The notes: generated by a model not told the origin, from the letters alone. DNA of 64,000 nt from Cryobacterium tagatosivorans (GCF_004402215.1 NZ_SOEZ01000024.1:35550-99549); one strand, 5' to 3'; shown: positions 16,476 through 25,140, counted from the stretch's first letter. Made by a program: numbers and translations.

Positions 16476-16511
16476 TTCGTTACATTAGTTGCGTTTCCTA
16501 TAGATGTCAAC
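16476..16511 (+). promoter_or_regulatory. Possible promoter of the gene at 16532
   Basis: A TATAGA box at 16499-16504 has the imperfect -35 TTCGTT at 16476-16481 with 17 bases between. A start near 16511 would give a 20-base leader carrying the ribosome site AGGAAAGGA (16515-16523). The whole divergent gap 16364-16531 is AT-richer than its surroundings. Confidence 0.35.
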
Positions 16512-16531
16512 ACTAGGAAAGGATCCAATTC

Positions 16532-17104
16532 GTGCCCATTACTCCAGAGACCGAACTGCGGGAGCGCAACTGGCACGTCAGTGCGCCACACGGGCTGATC
16601 GACGTTCACCCAGGTATTGCGATACCGCGCCTCGTGCGCGCCGGGGGGCCGCTGAGCAGTGTGCCGTCAGCCGAAGCGGGTGGCGCGGCCCTCGGCGAGG
16701 GGTTCCAGCTCGAGATTGAAGCTGTGTACAGTCGGCCGCTCGGCCACTACACACTGCGCTCGTTTTCCCTCGTTGCGCCAGAGGACGAGGAAGTGACAGG
16801 AGTGCTGCTGCGCACGGTCACACCCCTCGGCGTCATGCGCTGGATACTGCCGCGTACATTTCAGCTCGACGCCTCGGCGCTCAGTGTTGCCGTCGTGGAC
16901 TTCGTCGCACCCGAGCTCAAGCCATATCGGAAGGCGTCTAACGGGGGATCGGTGAGCATCGATCTGACGGATGTTGGAACTGTATATCGCCTCGCGGCGA
17001 TTGTGCGGTATCCGCCAGCGAAGGCGGTGGCCGAAACGTTTTGTCTCCAGGCCCGCACCGCCACCAATTGGATCGCACGGGCCCGGGCCGCCGGCCTGAC
17101 CTGA
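16532..17104 (+). CDS. Hypothetical protein with C-terminal DNA-binding-like helix
   Basis: 190 residues from GTG 16532 with AGGAAAGGA nine bases upstream. The first 130 residues are beta-rich with no family I can name. The last 40 (LAAIVRYPPAKAVAETFCLQ then ARTATNWIARARAAGLT) have the pattern found at the end of many actinobacterial phage and plasmid proteins, ending in a helix-turn-helix with the TATNWIxxARxAGL motif. It probably binds DNA. It converges with the recombinase and is divergent from the excisionase-like gene, so a role in element control is plausible. Confidence 0.6.
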   Translation: MPITPETELRERNWHVSAPHGLIDVHPGIAIPRLVRAGGPLSSVPSAEAGGAALGEGFQLEIEAVYSRPLGHYTLRSFSLVAPEDEEVTGVLLRTVTPLGVMRWILPRTFQLDASALSVAVVDFVAPELKPYRKASNGGSVSIDLTDVGTVYRLAAIVRYPPAKAVAETFCLQARTATNWIARARAAGLT

Positions 17105-17194
17105 TCGAGGGCGAGAGGCGTCCCCACTCCGGCGTACCCCGCCCAGGTGGGGCCGGCACCGAGGTGGAGCCGGCTCTGACGCTTCTGCTCCGAG

Positions 17195-18775
17195 CTAACG
17201 CCAGTCGTAGGTGACTCTGCCAGGGTTTGGGCCCTTTCGCCCCACCGCCTCCGGCGGTACGCGGTGAATCCTTGGCACGATCAGTTCCCTGATCACGTGG
17301 CGCTGCCACACGATGTCACCGGACTCTTCCCGTTCAGCCCACATCTCGCGCACCCGTCCGGACTGAGCCAGCTCTAGCACGAGGGGGTCAGCTGCTGCCA
17401 ACAATTCGAGTTTCTTCCGTGCACCTTCGATCTTGGGTTCCACAAGATCGCGCTGTTCTGTGAGCATCCGCAGGTCGCGGCGACGCTCCGCCTCCATCGC
17501 AACCTGGTCGAGCCACTCCTGGTGACCTCGGATCTCCTCCAGAACCGCATTGCGCTCTGCATTGACGTCTTCGTCCTGTTCGCCCAACGTTGCCAGGAAA
17601 TCAGGGCGCTCCAAGCGAGCCTGCACGAGCTCCGTGATGATCAGGTCAAGGTGCTCCTCGCGCATCGAAACGTGGAAGCCGGGGCGCCCCGGCACGCCGA
17701 TGCACTGATATGCGTGGTAGCGAGGTCGGGGGAGTCGCTCGCCGTTCTCGTCATGCTTCTGAACCCCGCCGTTCTGCCGGCCGACACGCGTGCGGGCGCC
17801 GCACTCTCCACAGAGCGCGATGCCGGAGAGTAGATGCTTGGCCGGCCAGTTGTTGGACTTAAAGCCCCGTGAGCCCATAGCAAGCTGAAGTTTCTCCCAA
17901 GCCTCCGGGTTGATCAGGGGAGGCCAGATGCCTTCGTATGTCGCGGTTTCGCCTTCCGTGGGGTTGTGCACGCGCTTGCCCGTGTATACCGGCATGGTCA
18001 ACATCTGCTTCACTGCTGGGGCAGTCCAACCCAAGTTTTTGCGGTGTTCCTCGCGCACCGGCCGTCGAGGCGGGACGTTTTTCTCGTTTAGCGTGGCTGC
18101 GATGTCATAGTACGAGCGGCCCGCGAGAACCATTGCTGCTGCTTCTTTGACGACCCAAGCTTGGTCAGGGTGTTCAACCACCTTCTCGAGGACCCGCAGG
18201 CCGTTGGGCTTCACCGAGTAGACGCGCTGATAGCCATACACGTTCTTCCCGTGAGGGCGGCCGCCCTTTGCAGCCGCGCGCATGTCACGTTGAAGGCGTT
18301 CGCTGGTCTTGTCGGACTCGTATTCCGCGTCTGAGGCGTCCTCGCGTAGGCTGCGACGGTCTCGGGAGTTACTCGGGTCGTACACGCGATTGTGCGTGAG
18401 AACCCAAATCTGCACTCCGTGGTCGCGGCAGAGATCAATGAGATCAATCCATTCTCCCGTCCTGCGAGAACCTCGGCTCGACTCCCAGATCGCCAGCAGA
18501 TTGGCTTCGAATTTGCCCTCTTCGAGATCTGCGATTAGTTGCGCGAAGCCCTCTCGCCGCCTGGTCGCGTAGCGACTGGCACTGCGGTTGTCATCGCGGT
18601 AGTAGCTGGAGTGGACTTGCCAGCCGCGCCTATGCGCTTCTGCGGTGATTTCGTCGTGTTGTTGATCGGGGCTCTTACCTGTGCCCGAGCGGTCGAGTGA
18701 GACGCGCAGATACTCCCGCACGATTAGGTTTTGGTCATCCAGCACGTTACTGACCCTATGGGTTGACTGTGTCAT
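17195..18775 (-). CDS. Large serine recombinase (element integrase)
   Basis: 526 residues. The catalytic N-terminal domain has the nucleophile in YLRVSLDRSGTGKSP (Ser26), the SRGSRRTGEW strand and the long helix ending TSERLQRDMRAAAKGG. A recombinase domain follows (YGYQRV, then SYYDIAATLNEKNVPPRR and TAPAVKQMLTMPVYTGKRVH). A zinc-ribbon-like region starts CGECG and has one later cysteine (AYQC), but its fourth ligand is not visible. A coiled coil spans about 400-460. Enzymes of this class integrate elements by recombining short attP and attB sites. The nearest junction is in comEC, 2.6 kb to the right, which makes comEC the probable attB. Confidence 0.93.
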   Translation of the reverse strand: MTQSTHRVSNVLDDQNLIVREYLRVSLDRSGTGKSPDQQHDEITAEAHRRGWQVHSSYYRDDNRSASRYATRRREGFAQLIADLEEGKFEANLLAIWESSRGSRRTGEWIDLIDLCRDHGVQIWVLTHNRVYDPSNSRDRRSLREDASDAEYESDKTSERLQRDMRAAAKGGRPHGKNVYGYQRVYSVKPNGLRVLEKVVEHPDQAWVVKEAAAMVLAGRSYYDIAATLNEKNVPPRRPVREEHRKNLGWTAPAVKQMLTMPVYTGKRVHNPTEGETATYEGIWPPLINPEAWEKLQLAMGSRGFKSNNWPAKHLLSGIALCGECGARTRVGRQNGGVQKHDENGERLPRPRYHAYQCIGVPGRPGFHVSMREEHLDLIITELVQARLERPDFLATLGEQDEDVNAERNAVLEEIRGHQEWLDQVAMEAERRRDLRMLTEQRDLVEPKIEGARKKLELLAAADPLVLELAQSGRVREMWAEREESGDIVWQRHVIRELIVPRIHRVPPEAVGRKGPNPGRVTYDWR

Positions 18776-18831
18776 GCGGTAACTGTGCCGAGGTGGGATC
18801 GGCCCGAGTTGACCTCGATACGCTTGGGGGC

Positions 18832-19689
18832 GTGTCCTCCTCGTATCGCACCCTCCCTCAGGTGAAGTTTGCTCGGTTTCGTGAGCTTGAAAAGCGGAGG
18901 GTTGACTCGAGTAACAGTATTTGGTCGATCATCGTCGGATCGAAGATGGCTGCTTCTACGCTGCAACTCACCAAGGGTTCGAGTCACACGCTGGCCGAGA
19001 TGTTTCCATCACTTGAGCATGTCGCGCGATTTGATATGCGATCGGACAAAGCTGCGGCGCTCTTGGGCGAAGCAGAGATAGAGATGTGCACCATGGGCAT
19101 GGCCCATGCAATCGCTCTCCACGAAGACTTCGTGAAGAGTTGCTTGGAAATGCTGATCCCCTCGGGGAAATTCTCGAAGACGAAGCTGGCGAACGCGAAG
19201 ACCGTCAACGCGCACGAGTATTTCGCCGAGGCCAGTGGGCACACGTTTGACGTGGATGCGCTAGCGCTTTTCCATGTCACCCGCCTCACGCGGAACTGTC
19301 ACATTCACGCAGGTGGGCTGGTCGACACCAGGCTAGTCAAGGCGTTCAATTGCATGACCCCGGGCCAACAATCCCTTTGGTCAAACCTGACCGGTGAGTC
19401 AATTGCGGTGCCGGCAGTCGGCTCTCGAGCCCTGGTGGGGGTTGGCGGTCTGGTGGCCACGTTGGCTATAGGCAAACGCCTTGCGTACGACGTCAACCTG
19501 GGTTTGCAAACTGCGATCTCGCGAGAGAGCTGGGCTGACATTGCTGCAGATGAGTACTTCTCCGTTGGATCCAAACGCCCGAAGGACCCATCGTCACTTC
19601 GCGCGCTTAGAGGGTACTTGAAAGGTGGATTTGCCCCACTTGCTCTCACTGATGATGAGCTGCAGTCTGCGATCGACCGACGAAAGTAA
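18832..19689 (+). CDS. HEPN-motif protein, possible anti-phage RNase
   Basis: 285 residues from GTG 18832; the frame could open at TTG 18763, but that would overlap the divergent recombinase start. The GTG is preceded by GCTTGGGGGC, the same ten bases found before the AbiTii gene. Helical throughout, with RNCHIH at 154-159 in the context RLTRNCHIHAGG. This fits the Rx4-6H motif (R-N-x3-H) of HEPN ribonucleases, which act in toxin-antitoxin, abortive infection and CRISPR effectors. No other domain recognised. It sits between the integrase and the AbiTii gene, a typical cargo slot. The HEPN call rests on that one motif and the helical fold. Confidence 0.55.
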   Translation: MSSSYRTLPQVKFARFRELEKRRVDSSNSIWSIIVGSKMAASTLQLTKGSSHTLAEMFPSLEHVARFDMRSDKAAALLGEAEIEMCTMGMAHAIALHEDFVKSCLEMLIPSGKFSKTKLANAKTVNAHEYFAEASGHTFDVDALALFHVTRLTRNCHIHAGGLVDTRLVKAFNCMTPGQQSLWSNLTGESIAVPAVGSRALVGVGGLVATLAIGKRLAYDVNLGLQTAISRESWADIAADEYFSVGSKRPKDPSSLRALRGYLKGGFAPLALTDDELQSAIDRRK

Positions 19690-19694
19690 AAGTG

Positions 19695-19722
19695 GGATGC
19701 TCTGCCATTGAGCTACAGCGCC
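19695..19722 (-). tRNA. 5'-half tRNA-like fragment
   Basis: On the minus strand the sequence GGCGCTGTAGCTCAATGGCA followed by GAGC has a standard D-arm (GCTC loop GAGC, 19699-19713) with the usual T at position 8. What follows (CCCACTTTTAC) does not make an anticodon stem and runs into the HEPN gene's 3' end, so it looks like a truncated tRNA. Confidence 0.4.
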
Positions 19723-19735
19723 TCGTGTGGCGTCG

Positions 19736-19812
19736 CTAGGGATCGAACCTAGATCTCCCAACTCTGTGAAGCGCCCCGGATGTGAATCGGTAGACCAATT
19801 GCCCGCGCTTCT
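19736..19812 (-). tRNA. Degenerate tRNA-like sequence
   Basis: On the minus strand there is a perfect T-arm (CTAGG TTCGATC CCTAG at 19736-19752), followed by CGACGCC that would be the 3' acceptor strand. Further upstream a D-arm-like AATTGGTCTACCGATT is present. No good anticodon arm or matching 5' acceptor strand could be found, so I treat it as a decayed tRNA. It is unlikely to function. Confidence 0.4.
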
Positions 19813-20177
19813 AACAAGAGATTACAACATGAAGTAGGGCTGTCACATGCTGCTTCAGCGTTCTGTCGTTCGATGCTCTTCGGCCATGCCCAATCGCGTC
19901 GCCGAGCGCGGTTGGACGAGCGATACACCCGCGCTGCCGACGAGTCGACGCAAGCCTGGGAATTGCCGGATCGTTGACGTTAGCCACTGTCTCTCCAACA
20001 CGTTGGCAGTGAGCTCTGGAGATCAGTGCCTCTCGCGCCCTGGGCGAATGCCGGTGGTAGTGCCACTGGATGATAGGCACTCAGGAATGACCTGTGCCGG
20101 AGGACGTGGCCATTGAATGTAGGTCTCGCATGGAATCGCTCATATGTATGTCATCAGCGTCTGAGATGCTTGGGGGC

Positions 20178-21098
20178 ATGACCTTACTTGACGACGTGAT
20201 CAGCCAAGCATCAGATGGTGAGGCCACAGCGATGTTGCGCAAGCTCATGATCGTGGCCCACCGTCTCAAGGCAGCTCCGTTGCTCACGTGGGTGAAGAAC
20301 GAACTGAATGGTTACGAGTCAAAGGACGACCTTCCGTCATACCGCGGACCGATGCACGTCAATGTCCAAGCCCTTATCACCGGGCCCATGGGCTCCAAAG
20401 GCACGAACACACTTAGCTCACACGGCGTGCCTGATGGATTCGAAGGCCTGTTTAAGATCTCCTTCTTCGACCCGCTGGCCGGCATTCAGTCATTGGCCGA
20501 GGCATCGGACAATGTTGGCGTGCCTTGGGATCCAGCAGTGGTTGGGATGTACAACGGATGGATCGACGCGGGGAAGGTGCCTTTCTTGGAGTACTGGGGC
20601 GTCTACAGCGCGACCAAGACCGTACCGCCATCCACGCTCAAGGGCATCGTCGATATCGTGCGCACCAAAGCACTTGAGATGGCGCTGGATCTCCAATCCG
20701 AGTTTCCCAATGCCGGTGAGGTCGGCGGCCCCACCGTCGAAGAGCCCGCGGTCGAGGCGGCGGTTACGCATATCACGAACAACATCTACGGCTCTGTGAC
20801 TGGCCTAGCTCAAGGAAACGAAGTTCGGCAGAAGGTGACAGTAAAGGTCGGTGATCTGGCCGGCGCACTGACTGCGGCGAAGTCGTTCTTGGCCGACGAA
20901 GCGGTCACCGCGCTGTCGAAAATCCTGACGGAATCGGGCGACGATGACGAGAAGCGAGGCCGACTCGCTAGCTTTGCACAGAGCGTCAAGGCAGGAGCGG
21001 TGGCGCTTGCCGGCGGCGTCGCCGGCAATATCGCGGCTGATGGCGTCGTGGAGTTGGCGAACCAGTTCTTCGGCTGGGCATCCGGCGCAGTTAGCTAA
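20178..21098 (+). CDS. AbiTii-domain protein, probable abortive-infection factor
   Basis: 306 residues from ATG 20178; an in-frame start at 20094 exists, but the ATG has GCTTGGGGGC directly upstream as in the HEPN gene. The N-terminus matches the AbiTii domain: LLDDVISQASDGEA, LRKLMIVAHRLKAAPLLTWV, then KNELNGYESKDDLPSYRG. AbiTii is associated with abortive phage infection in lactococcal systems. The C-terminal 100 residues contain SFLADEAVTALSKIL and an Ala/Gly-rich hydrophobic stretch (GAVALAGGVAGNIAADGVVE) that could enter a membrane. Such a layout suits a sensor plus membrane or pore-like effector, though the effector part is inferred. Last gene before the right junction of the element. 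Confidence 0.75.
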   Translation: MTLLDDVISQASDGEATAMLRKLMIVAHRLKAAPLLTWVKNELNGYESKDDLPSYRGPMHVNVQALITGPMGSKGTNTLSSHGVPDGFEGLFKISFFDPLAGIQSLAEASDNVGVPWDPAVVGMYNGWIDAGKVPFLEYWGVYSATKTVPPSTLKGIVDIVRTKALEMALDLQSEFPNAGEVGGPTVEEPAVEAAVTHITNNIYGSVTGLAQGNEVRQKVTVKVGDLAGALTAAKSFLADEAVTALSKILTESGDDDEKRGRLASFAQSVKAGAVALAGGVAGNIAADGVVELANQFFGWASGAVS

Positions 21099-21373
21099 GC
21101 AGGCGTGGTCTTCGTGGGAGGCAAGATGTTTCACCTCACGTGACATCGAGTTGCTCGAAATCGGCCCCGACTCGAGGATCTCCTTTGCATTGTCGATGCC
21201 GCCCACAACGAGCGTTCCAGTGGCGGTCTCGTAGAACCTGCACCCGGCGACGAGCACATGCCAAAGACCCCAGCGACGGCGACCGTTGACCGGCCCTGCA
21301 CCACGCCAACGTCCGCCAATTCTTGGGCGACTCGATCCGCCTCACAACTAGTCACCCACCTCTCTTATCATCT

Positions 21374-21390
21374 ATGTCTGGGGCCAACTG
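21374..21390. other. Right junction of the element (attachment site) in comEC
   Basis: To the left the sequence is non-coding and lower in GC; from TCTGGGGCC (21377) on it is GC-rich and encodes SGANCAVV, the most conserved motif of ComEC (normally HLTAVSGAN). The residues just before SGAN in this frame (TTSHPPLLSS) do not fit ComEC. The crossover is therefore within or beside TCTGGGGCCAACTGC. The opposite end is outside the window, so the exact core cannot be fixed. Confidence 0.75.
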
Positions 21391-22966
21391 CGCTGTCGTG
21401 ATCGCGTCGATCATGCTGCTCGGCGGCGCGCTTCGCCTGCGCCGGGGCCTCCGGATCGGCCTGTCCCTGGCCGTGCTCGCCGGCTTCGTGACTCTCGTGA
21501 CCCCGGAGCCGAGCGTGCTCCGGGCCGGGGTGATGGCGTCCGTCGTGCTGCTCTCGATCGGCATCGGGCGGCCCGGCGGCGGCGTGCCGGCCCTCGCCCT
21601 GGTCGTGATCGTGCTTCTGGCCGCCGACCCCTGGCTGTCCCGGAATTACGGCTTCGCGCTGTCGGTGCTGGCGACGGCAGGCCTCCTGCTGCTCGCCGGC
21701 CCGCTGACCCGCGCGCTGTCGCGCTGGATGCCTTCCGGCCTGGCCGCCCTCGTCTCTATCCCGCTCGCCGCGCAGCTCGCCTGCCAGCCCGTGCTCGTGC
21801 TCCTCAGCCCCAGCCTGCCGCTCTACGGCGTGCCGGCCAACCTGCTGGCCGCCCCCGCCGCGCCGCTGGCGACGGTCGTGGGGCTCCTCGGCTGCCTGCT
21901 CCTGCCCGGGGTTCCCTGGCTCGCCGGGGCATTCCTGGGCGCGGCCTGGCTGCCGGCCGCGTGGATCGCGGCGGTCGCACGAACGACGGCCGCCCTGCCG
22001 GGGAGCCGGCTGCCGTGGCTGGGCGGGGCCGTGGGCCTGGCCGGCGTCGTGCTGCTCACCCTGCTCTTCCTGTTCCTCATCCTGCCGCGAGCCGCGGCTC
22101 CGGGCGGGTGGCGGCGAACCGCGGCGCTGGCCGTGCTGCTGGGCTCCCTCGGCGCGTATTCCGGGTCGCTCGTCGGCACGGGGGTCGGACGGGCCGCGGC
22201 CTTCCCCGACGACTGGCAGATCGCCGCCTGCGACATCGGCCAGGGCGATGCCGTGGTCGTGCGCGACCGGGACCGGTATGCGCTCGTCGACGTCGGGCCC
22301 GATCCGAAACCTATGGCCGAGTGCCTCCGGACCCTCGGCATCGACCGGATCGACCTGCTCGTGCTGACCCACTACGACCTGGACCACATCGGCGGGATCG
22401 ACGCCGTCCTCGGCCGGGTCGACACCGCCCTGGTCGGGATCCCCGAGAACGACCAGGACCGGCGCCTGCACGAGCGGCTCGCCGAGGGCGGCGCGCTGGT
22501 GCGGCAATCCGCCCGGGGCGACACCGGCGTCCTCGGCGGGCTCCGCTGGGAGATCCTCTGGCCGGTCAGGGGCTCGCCGGTGATGCAGGTCGGCAACCCG
22601 GGAAGCGTGACGATCGGCTTCGACGGCCGCGGCATCCGGTCGCTGTTCCTCGGCGATCTCGGCGAGGAAGCCCAGGATGCCATGTGGCGCGCCTCGAAGC
22701 CGGCGCCGCTGGACGTGGTGAAGGTCGCCCACCACGGCTCGGCAGACCAGAGTGCCCGGCTGTACGCCCGGCTCCGCGCCACGGTCGGCCTGATCGGGGT
22801 GGGAGCGGACAACGGCTACGGGCACCCGACGGATGCGCTGCTGGACATCCTGGCCGGAGTCGGCACGACCGCCTTCAGAACCGATCTGCGCGGGATGGTG
22901 GTGGTCGCACCCGCGGCCGAGCGCGGCGGCGCGCTCACCGTGTGGACCGAGAAGATGCCGCCCTAG
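21374..22966 (+). pseudogene. comEC: comEC 3' part, separated from its 5' part by the element
   Basis: Encodes the C-terminal part of the competence DNA channel ComEC: about eight hydrophobic segments after SGAN, then a metallo-beta-lactamase-like domain (LLVLTHYDLDHIGGIDAV, later GIRSLFLGDLGEE and VVKVAHHGSADQSARLY). The N-terminal part (OB domain and the first part of the channel) is missing here and should lie beyond the element's other end. A frame opening at TTG 21323 or ATG 21374 could in theory express a truncated product, but no ribosome site is seen. The order comEC, holA, rpsT, lepA is standard. Precise excision would be expected to restore the gene. Confidence 0.88.
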
Positions 22967-23066
22967 AAAGCCGCCCGCCTGGCTGCCGCCCTGGGACGAG
23001 GCGGGTCGGTCGCACGACTTGTCACCGGCCCCGGCTAGGTTGGAATGAGCAATCGAAGGGAACCGC

Positions 23067-24116
23067 GTGGCCGTTCGAACCACCGCAGCAGGAGCACAGA
23101 GGCCGGCCTCGAAGTCCGCCTCGAAGTCCGCGGCGATCCCGCAGCTGGCCTGGCACCAGGTCCGTCCGGCCCCGATCCTGCTCGTGTCGGGCACGGAAAC
23201 CTTCCTGGCCGAACGCGCGATCCGGCAGCTTCGCGACTTCCTCAAGCTCGAGGACCCGCAACTCGAGGTCAGCGACGTGCAGGCCGATAGCTACGCGCCC
23301 GGCGAGATCCTCACCCTCGCCAGCCCGTCGCTGTTCGGCGAGCCACGGCTGATCCGGGTGAGCAACGTCGAGAAGTGCAGCGATACGTTCCTCACCGAGG
23401 CCCTGGACTACCTCGAGAACCCCGCCGAAGACACCTACCTGGTCCTCCGGCACGGCGGGGGAGTGCGCGGCAAGAAGCTCCTCGACACCATCCGCAGCGG
23501 CGTCGGCGGCGGCATCGAGATCGTCTGCGCCGAACTCAAGAAGGACACCGACAAGTACGACTTCGCCTCGGCCGAATTCAAGACCGCGGGAAAACGCGTC
23601 ACCGCCAGCGCCCTGCGCGCCCTCGTCTCGGCGTTCTCCGACGACCTGGCTGAACTGTCGGCCGCCTGCCAGCAACTCATCTCCGACTCGAGCGCCGAGG
23701 TCACCGAGGTGACCGTCGACCGGTACTACGGCGGCCGGGTCGAGGCCAACGCGTTCAAGGTGGCCGATTCCGCCATCGCCGGGCGCCACGGCGAGGCGCT
23801 GGTCACGCTCCGGCACGCGCTGTCCTCCGGCGCCGATCCCGTGCCCATCGTGGCCGCCTTCGCCATGAAGATCCGCACCATGGCCAGGCTCTTCGGCGTC
23901 CGGGGCGGTTCCGGCCAGCTCGCCTCGCAGTTCGGGCTCGCGCCCTGGCAGGTCGAGCGCGCCCAGCGGGACCTCCGCGGCTGGAGCGACGAGGGCCTCG
24001 CCCGCTGCATCAGCATGCTCGCCGAGACGGATGCCAACGTGAAGGGCGGCGGGCGCGACCCCGTGTTCGCGCTCGAGCGCCTGATCGGCGTGATCGCCCG
24101 GCGCGGCGAAGGCTGA
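23067..24116 (+). CDS. holA: DNA polymerase III subunit delta
   Basis: 349 residues from GTG 23067 with GAAGGGAA upstream. After a basic, disordered N-terminus comes the delta-subunit fold: APILLVSGTETFLAERAIRQ, then FGEPRLIRVSNVEK and ALDYLENPAEDTYLVLRHGG in the N-terminal domain, and SALRALVSAFSDDLAELSAA and VEANAFKVADSAIAGRHGEA in the middle and collar regions. The subunit opens the beta sliding clamp within the clamp loader in the cytoplasm. Length is normal. It follows comEC by 100 bases, the usual bacterial order, and probably has its own promoter now that comEC is interrupted. Confidence 0.94.
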   Translation: MAVRTTAAGAQRPASKSASKSAAIPQLAWHQVRPAPILLVSGTETFLAERAIRQLRDFLKLEDPQLEVSDVQADSYAPGEILTLASPSLFGEPRLIRVSNVEKCSDTFLTEALDYLENPAEDTYLVLRHGGGVRGKKLLDTIRSGVGGGIEIVCAELKKDTDKYDFASAEFKTAGKRVTASALRALVSAFSDDLAELSAACQQLISDSSAEVTEVTVDRYYGGRVEANAFKVADSAIAGRHGEALVTLRHALSSGADPVPIVAAFAMKIRTMARLFGVRGGSGQLASQFGLAPWQVERAQRDLRGWSDEGLARCISMLAETDANVKGGGRDPVFALERLIGVIARRGEG

Positions 24117-24143
24117 CCGGCGCTACTCGACCGCGATGGTCGC

Positions 24144-24704
24144 CTACTCGACCGCGATGGTCACCGAGGAACGCTTCAGGTGGAGCCAGACCCCGTCCGT
24201 GAAGTCGGTGTTCCCGCAGACGTCCCCGGACACCAGCACCGGCACGACGGCCGAGGTCCCGCGAACGTCCGCCGCCGTCGCCTTCGCCTCGAACGAACCG
24301 GGCAGCGATGGGCAGTACTCGAGCTGAACCCGCCCGGCCAGGTCGGAGAACTGCACGAAGACCGCCTCCACGGGGGTGGGGACGAAGAGCTTGATCCCCA
24401 GCGCGACCGCGATCGCGGCGAGGGCGACGAGGGCCAGCAGGGATCCGCGGGACGCGAGGGAGCGAGCGCGGTCCGCGGCGGTGCCGGCCAGCAGCGCCCC
24501 GCCGTAGAGGCCAACGCTCGCGAGGAGGAGGACAACCGCGACGAACGCCACGATCGCCCAGATCGGCGGGCGCGAGTCCGCGGGGAGCGTCGTCACCAGG
24601 CCGACGGTGAGCGCGAGGGCGCCCACGGAGGCGAGGACGGCCATCAACCGGGCATGACCCCGCGCCGCGCCGACGGGACCGATCCCGTCCGGCTCACTAG
24701 CCAT
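24144..24704 (-). CDS. Small membrane protein, unknown function
   Basis: 186 residues from ATG 24704; the frame is open much further upstream, but that part overlaps rpsT and is low-complexity. Three hydrophobic segments (LMAVLASVGALALTVGLVTT, WAIVAFVAVVLLLASVGLYG and LLALVALAAIAVALGIKLFV) precede an extracytoplasmic C-terminal domain of about 90 residues with two cysteines (LEYCPS and GDVCGNTDF), which could form a disulfide. I recognise no family. It converges with holA and is followed on the other side by rpsT on the same strand, separated by the rpsT terminator. Confidence 0.7.
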   Translation of the reverse strand: MASEPDGIGPVGAARGHARLMAVLASVGALALTVGLVTTLPADSRPPIWAIVAFVAVVLLLASVGLYGGALLAGTAADRARSLASRGSLLALVALAAIAVALGIKLFVPTPVEAVFVQFSDLAGRVQLEYCPSLPGSFEAKATAADVRGTSAVVPVLVSGDVCGNTDFTDGVWLHLKRSSVTIAVE

Positions 24705-24811
24705 ACCGCCCGCAGCTTCGCTCTTCACGCGGTCAGCGTAGCGTGAATTGCCCGTCGCGCCGGGAAAGCCGGGAAAAGGCCGAAAAAGACGGGGGCAAGG
24801 AGGGCGAACGC

Positions 24812-24842
24812 AAAAAAGTCCCCGCCGGTCAGGGCGGGGACT
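24812..24842 (-). terminator. Rho-independent terminator of rpsT
   Basis: On the minus strand AGTCCCCGCC pairs perfectly with GGCGGGGACT around CTGACC, followed by a run of six T. It starts 35 bases after the rpsT stop. Confidence 0.9.
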
Positions 24843-24876
24843 CTGTGAACCGAGGGCAGGAAGCCCCGGTCCGGGA

Positions 24877-25140
24877 CTACTTGAGGGCGGAAACCGACTT
24901 CGCCAGCGCGGACTTCTTGTTCGCGGCCTGGTTGCGGTGGATGACGCCCTTGCTGACAGCCTTGTCGAGCTTCTTCGAAGCAACGGCGAGGGTGGCGGTG
25001 GCCTTGTCCTTGTCACCGGAGGTGATCGCGGCGCGCGCGATGCGGATGGCGGTCTTGAACTCGCTCTTGACCGCCTTGTTGCGCTCCTGGGACTTCTTGT
25101 TGGTGAGGATGCGCTTGATCTGCGACTTGATGTTTGCCAC
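24877..25140 (-). CDS. rpsT: 30S ribosomal protein S20
   Basis: 87 residues from GTG 25140 ([20 protein letters not shown]), the position and length expected for S20. An upstream ATG at 25176 would add 12 basic residues and is less likely. The protein is strongly basic and helical, with the conserved [10 protein letters not shown] and [20 protein letters not shown] stretches. S20 is a primary binder of 16S rRNA in 30S assembly. The gene stands alone and ends at a strong intrinsic terminator. Its place between holA and lepA is conserved in actinobacteria. Confidence 0.95.
   Translation of the reverse strand: MANIKSQIKRILTNKKSQERNKAVKSEFKTAIRIARAAITSGDKDKATATLAVASKKLDKAVSKGVIHRNQAANKKSALAKSVSALK

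Larger units (their letters stand above)
19690..20177. other. Gene-free stretch with tRNA-like fragments
   Basis: The left 125 bases contain two tRNA-like pieces on the minus strand (listed separately). From 19815 to 20177 I see no frame with protein-like composition. The promoter of the AbiTii gene should lie in its right end. Confidence 0.5.

Noticed and set aside
17105..17194. Terminator between the converging 190-aa gene and the recombinase
   Set aside because: It has direct repeats (GGTGGGGCCGGC and GGTGGAGCCGGC) but no convincing stem with a T-run on either strand.
1..21390. Interpretation as a prophage
   Set aside because: No capsid, tail, portal, terminase or lysis gene was recognised; relaxase, MobC and oriT-like repeats point to a mobilizable element.
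21368..23245. 625-codon minus-strand frame opposite comEC and holA
   Set aside because: Antisense shadow with Gly/Gln/Glu-rich composition; comEC and holA on the plus strand are certain.
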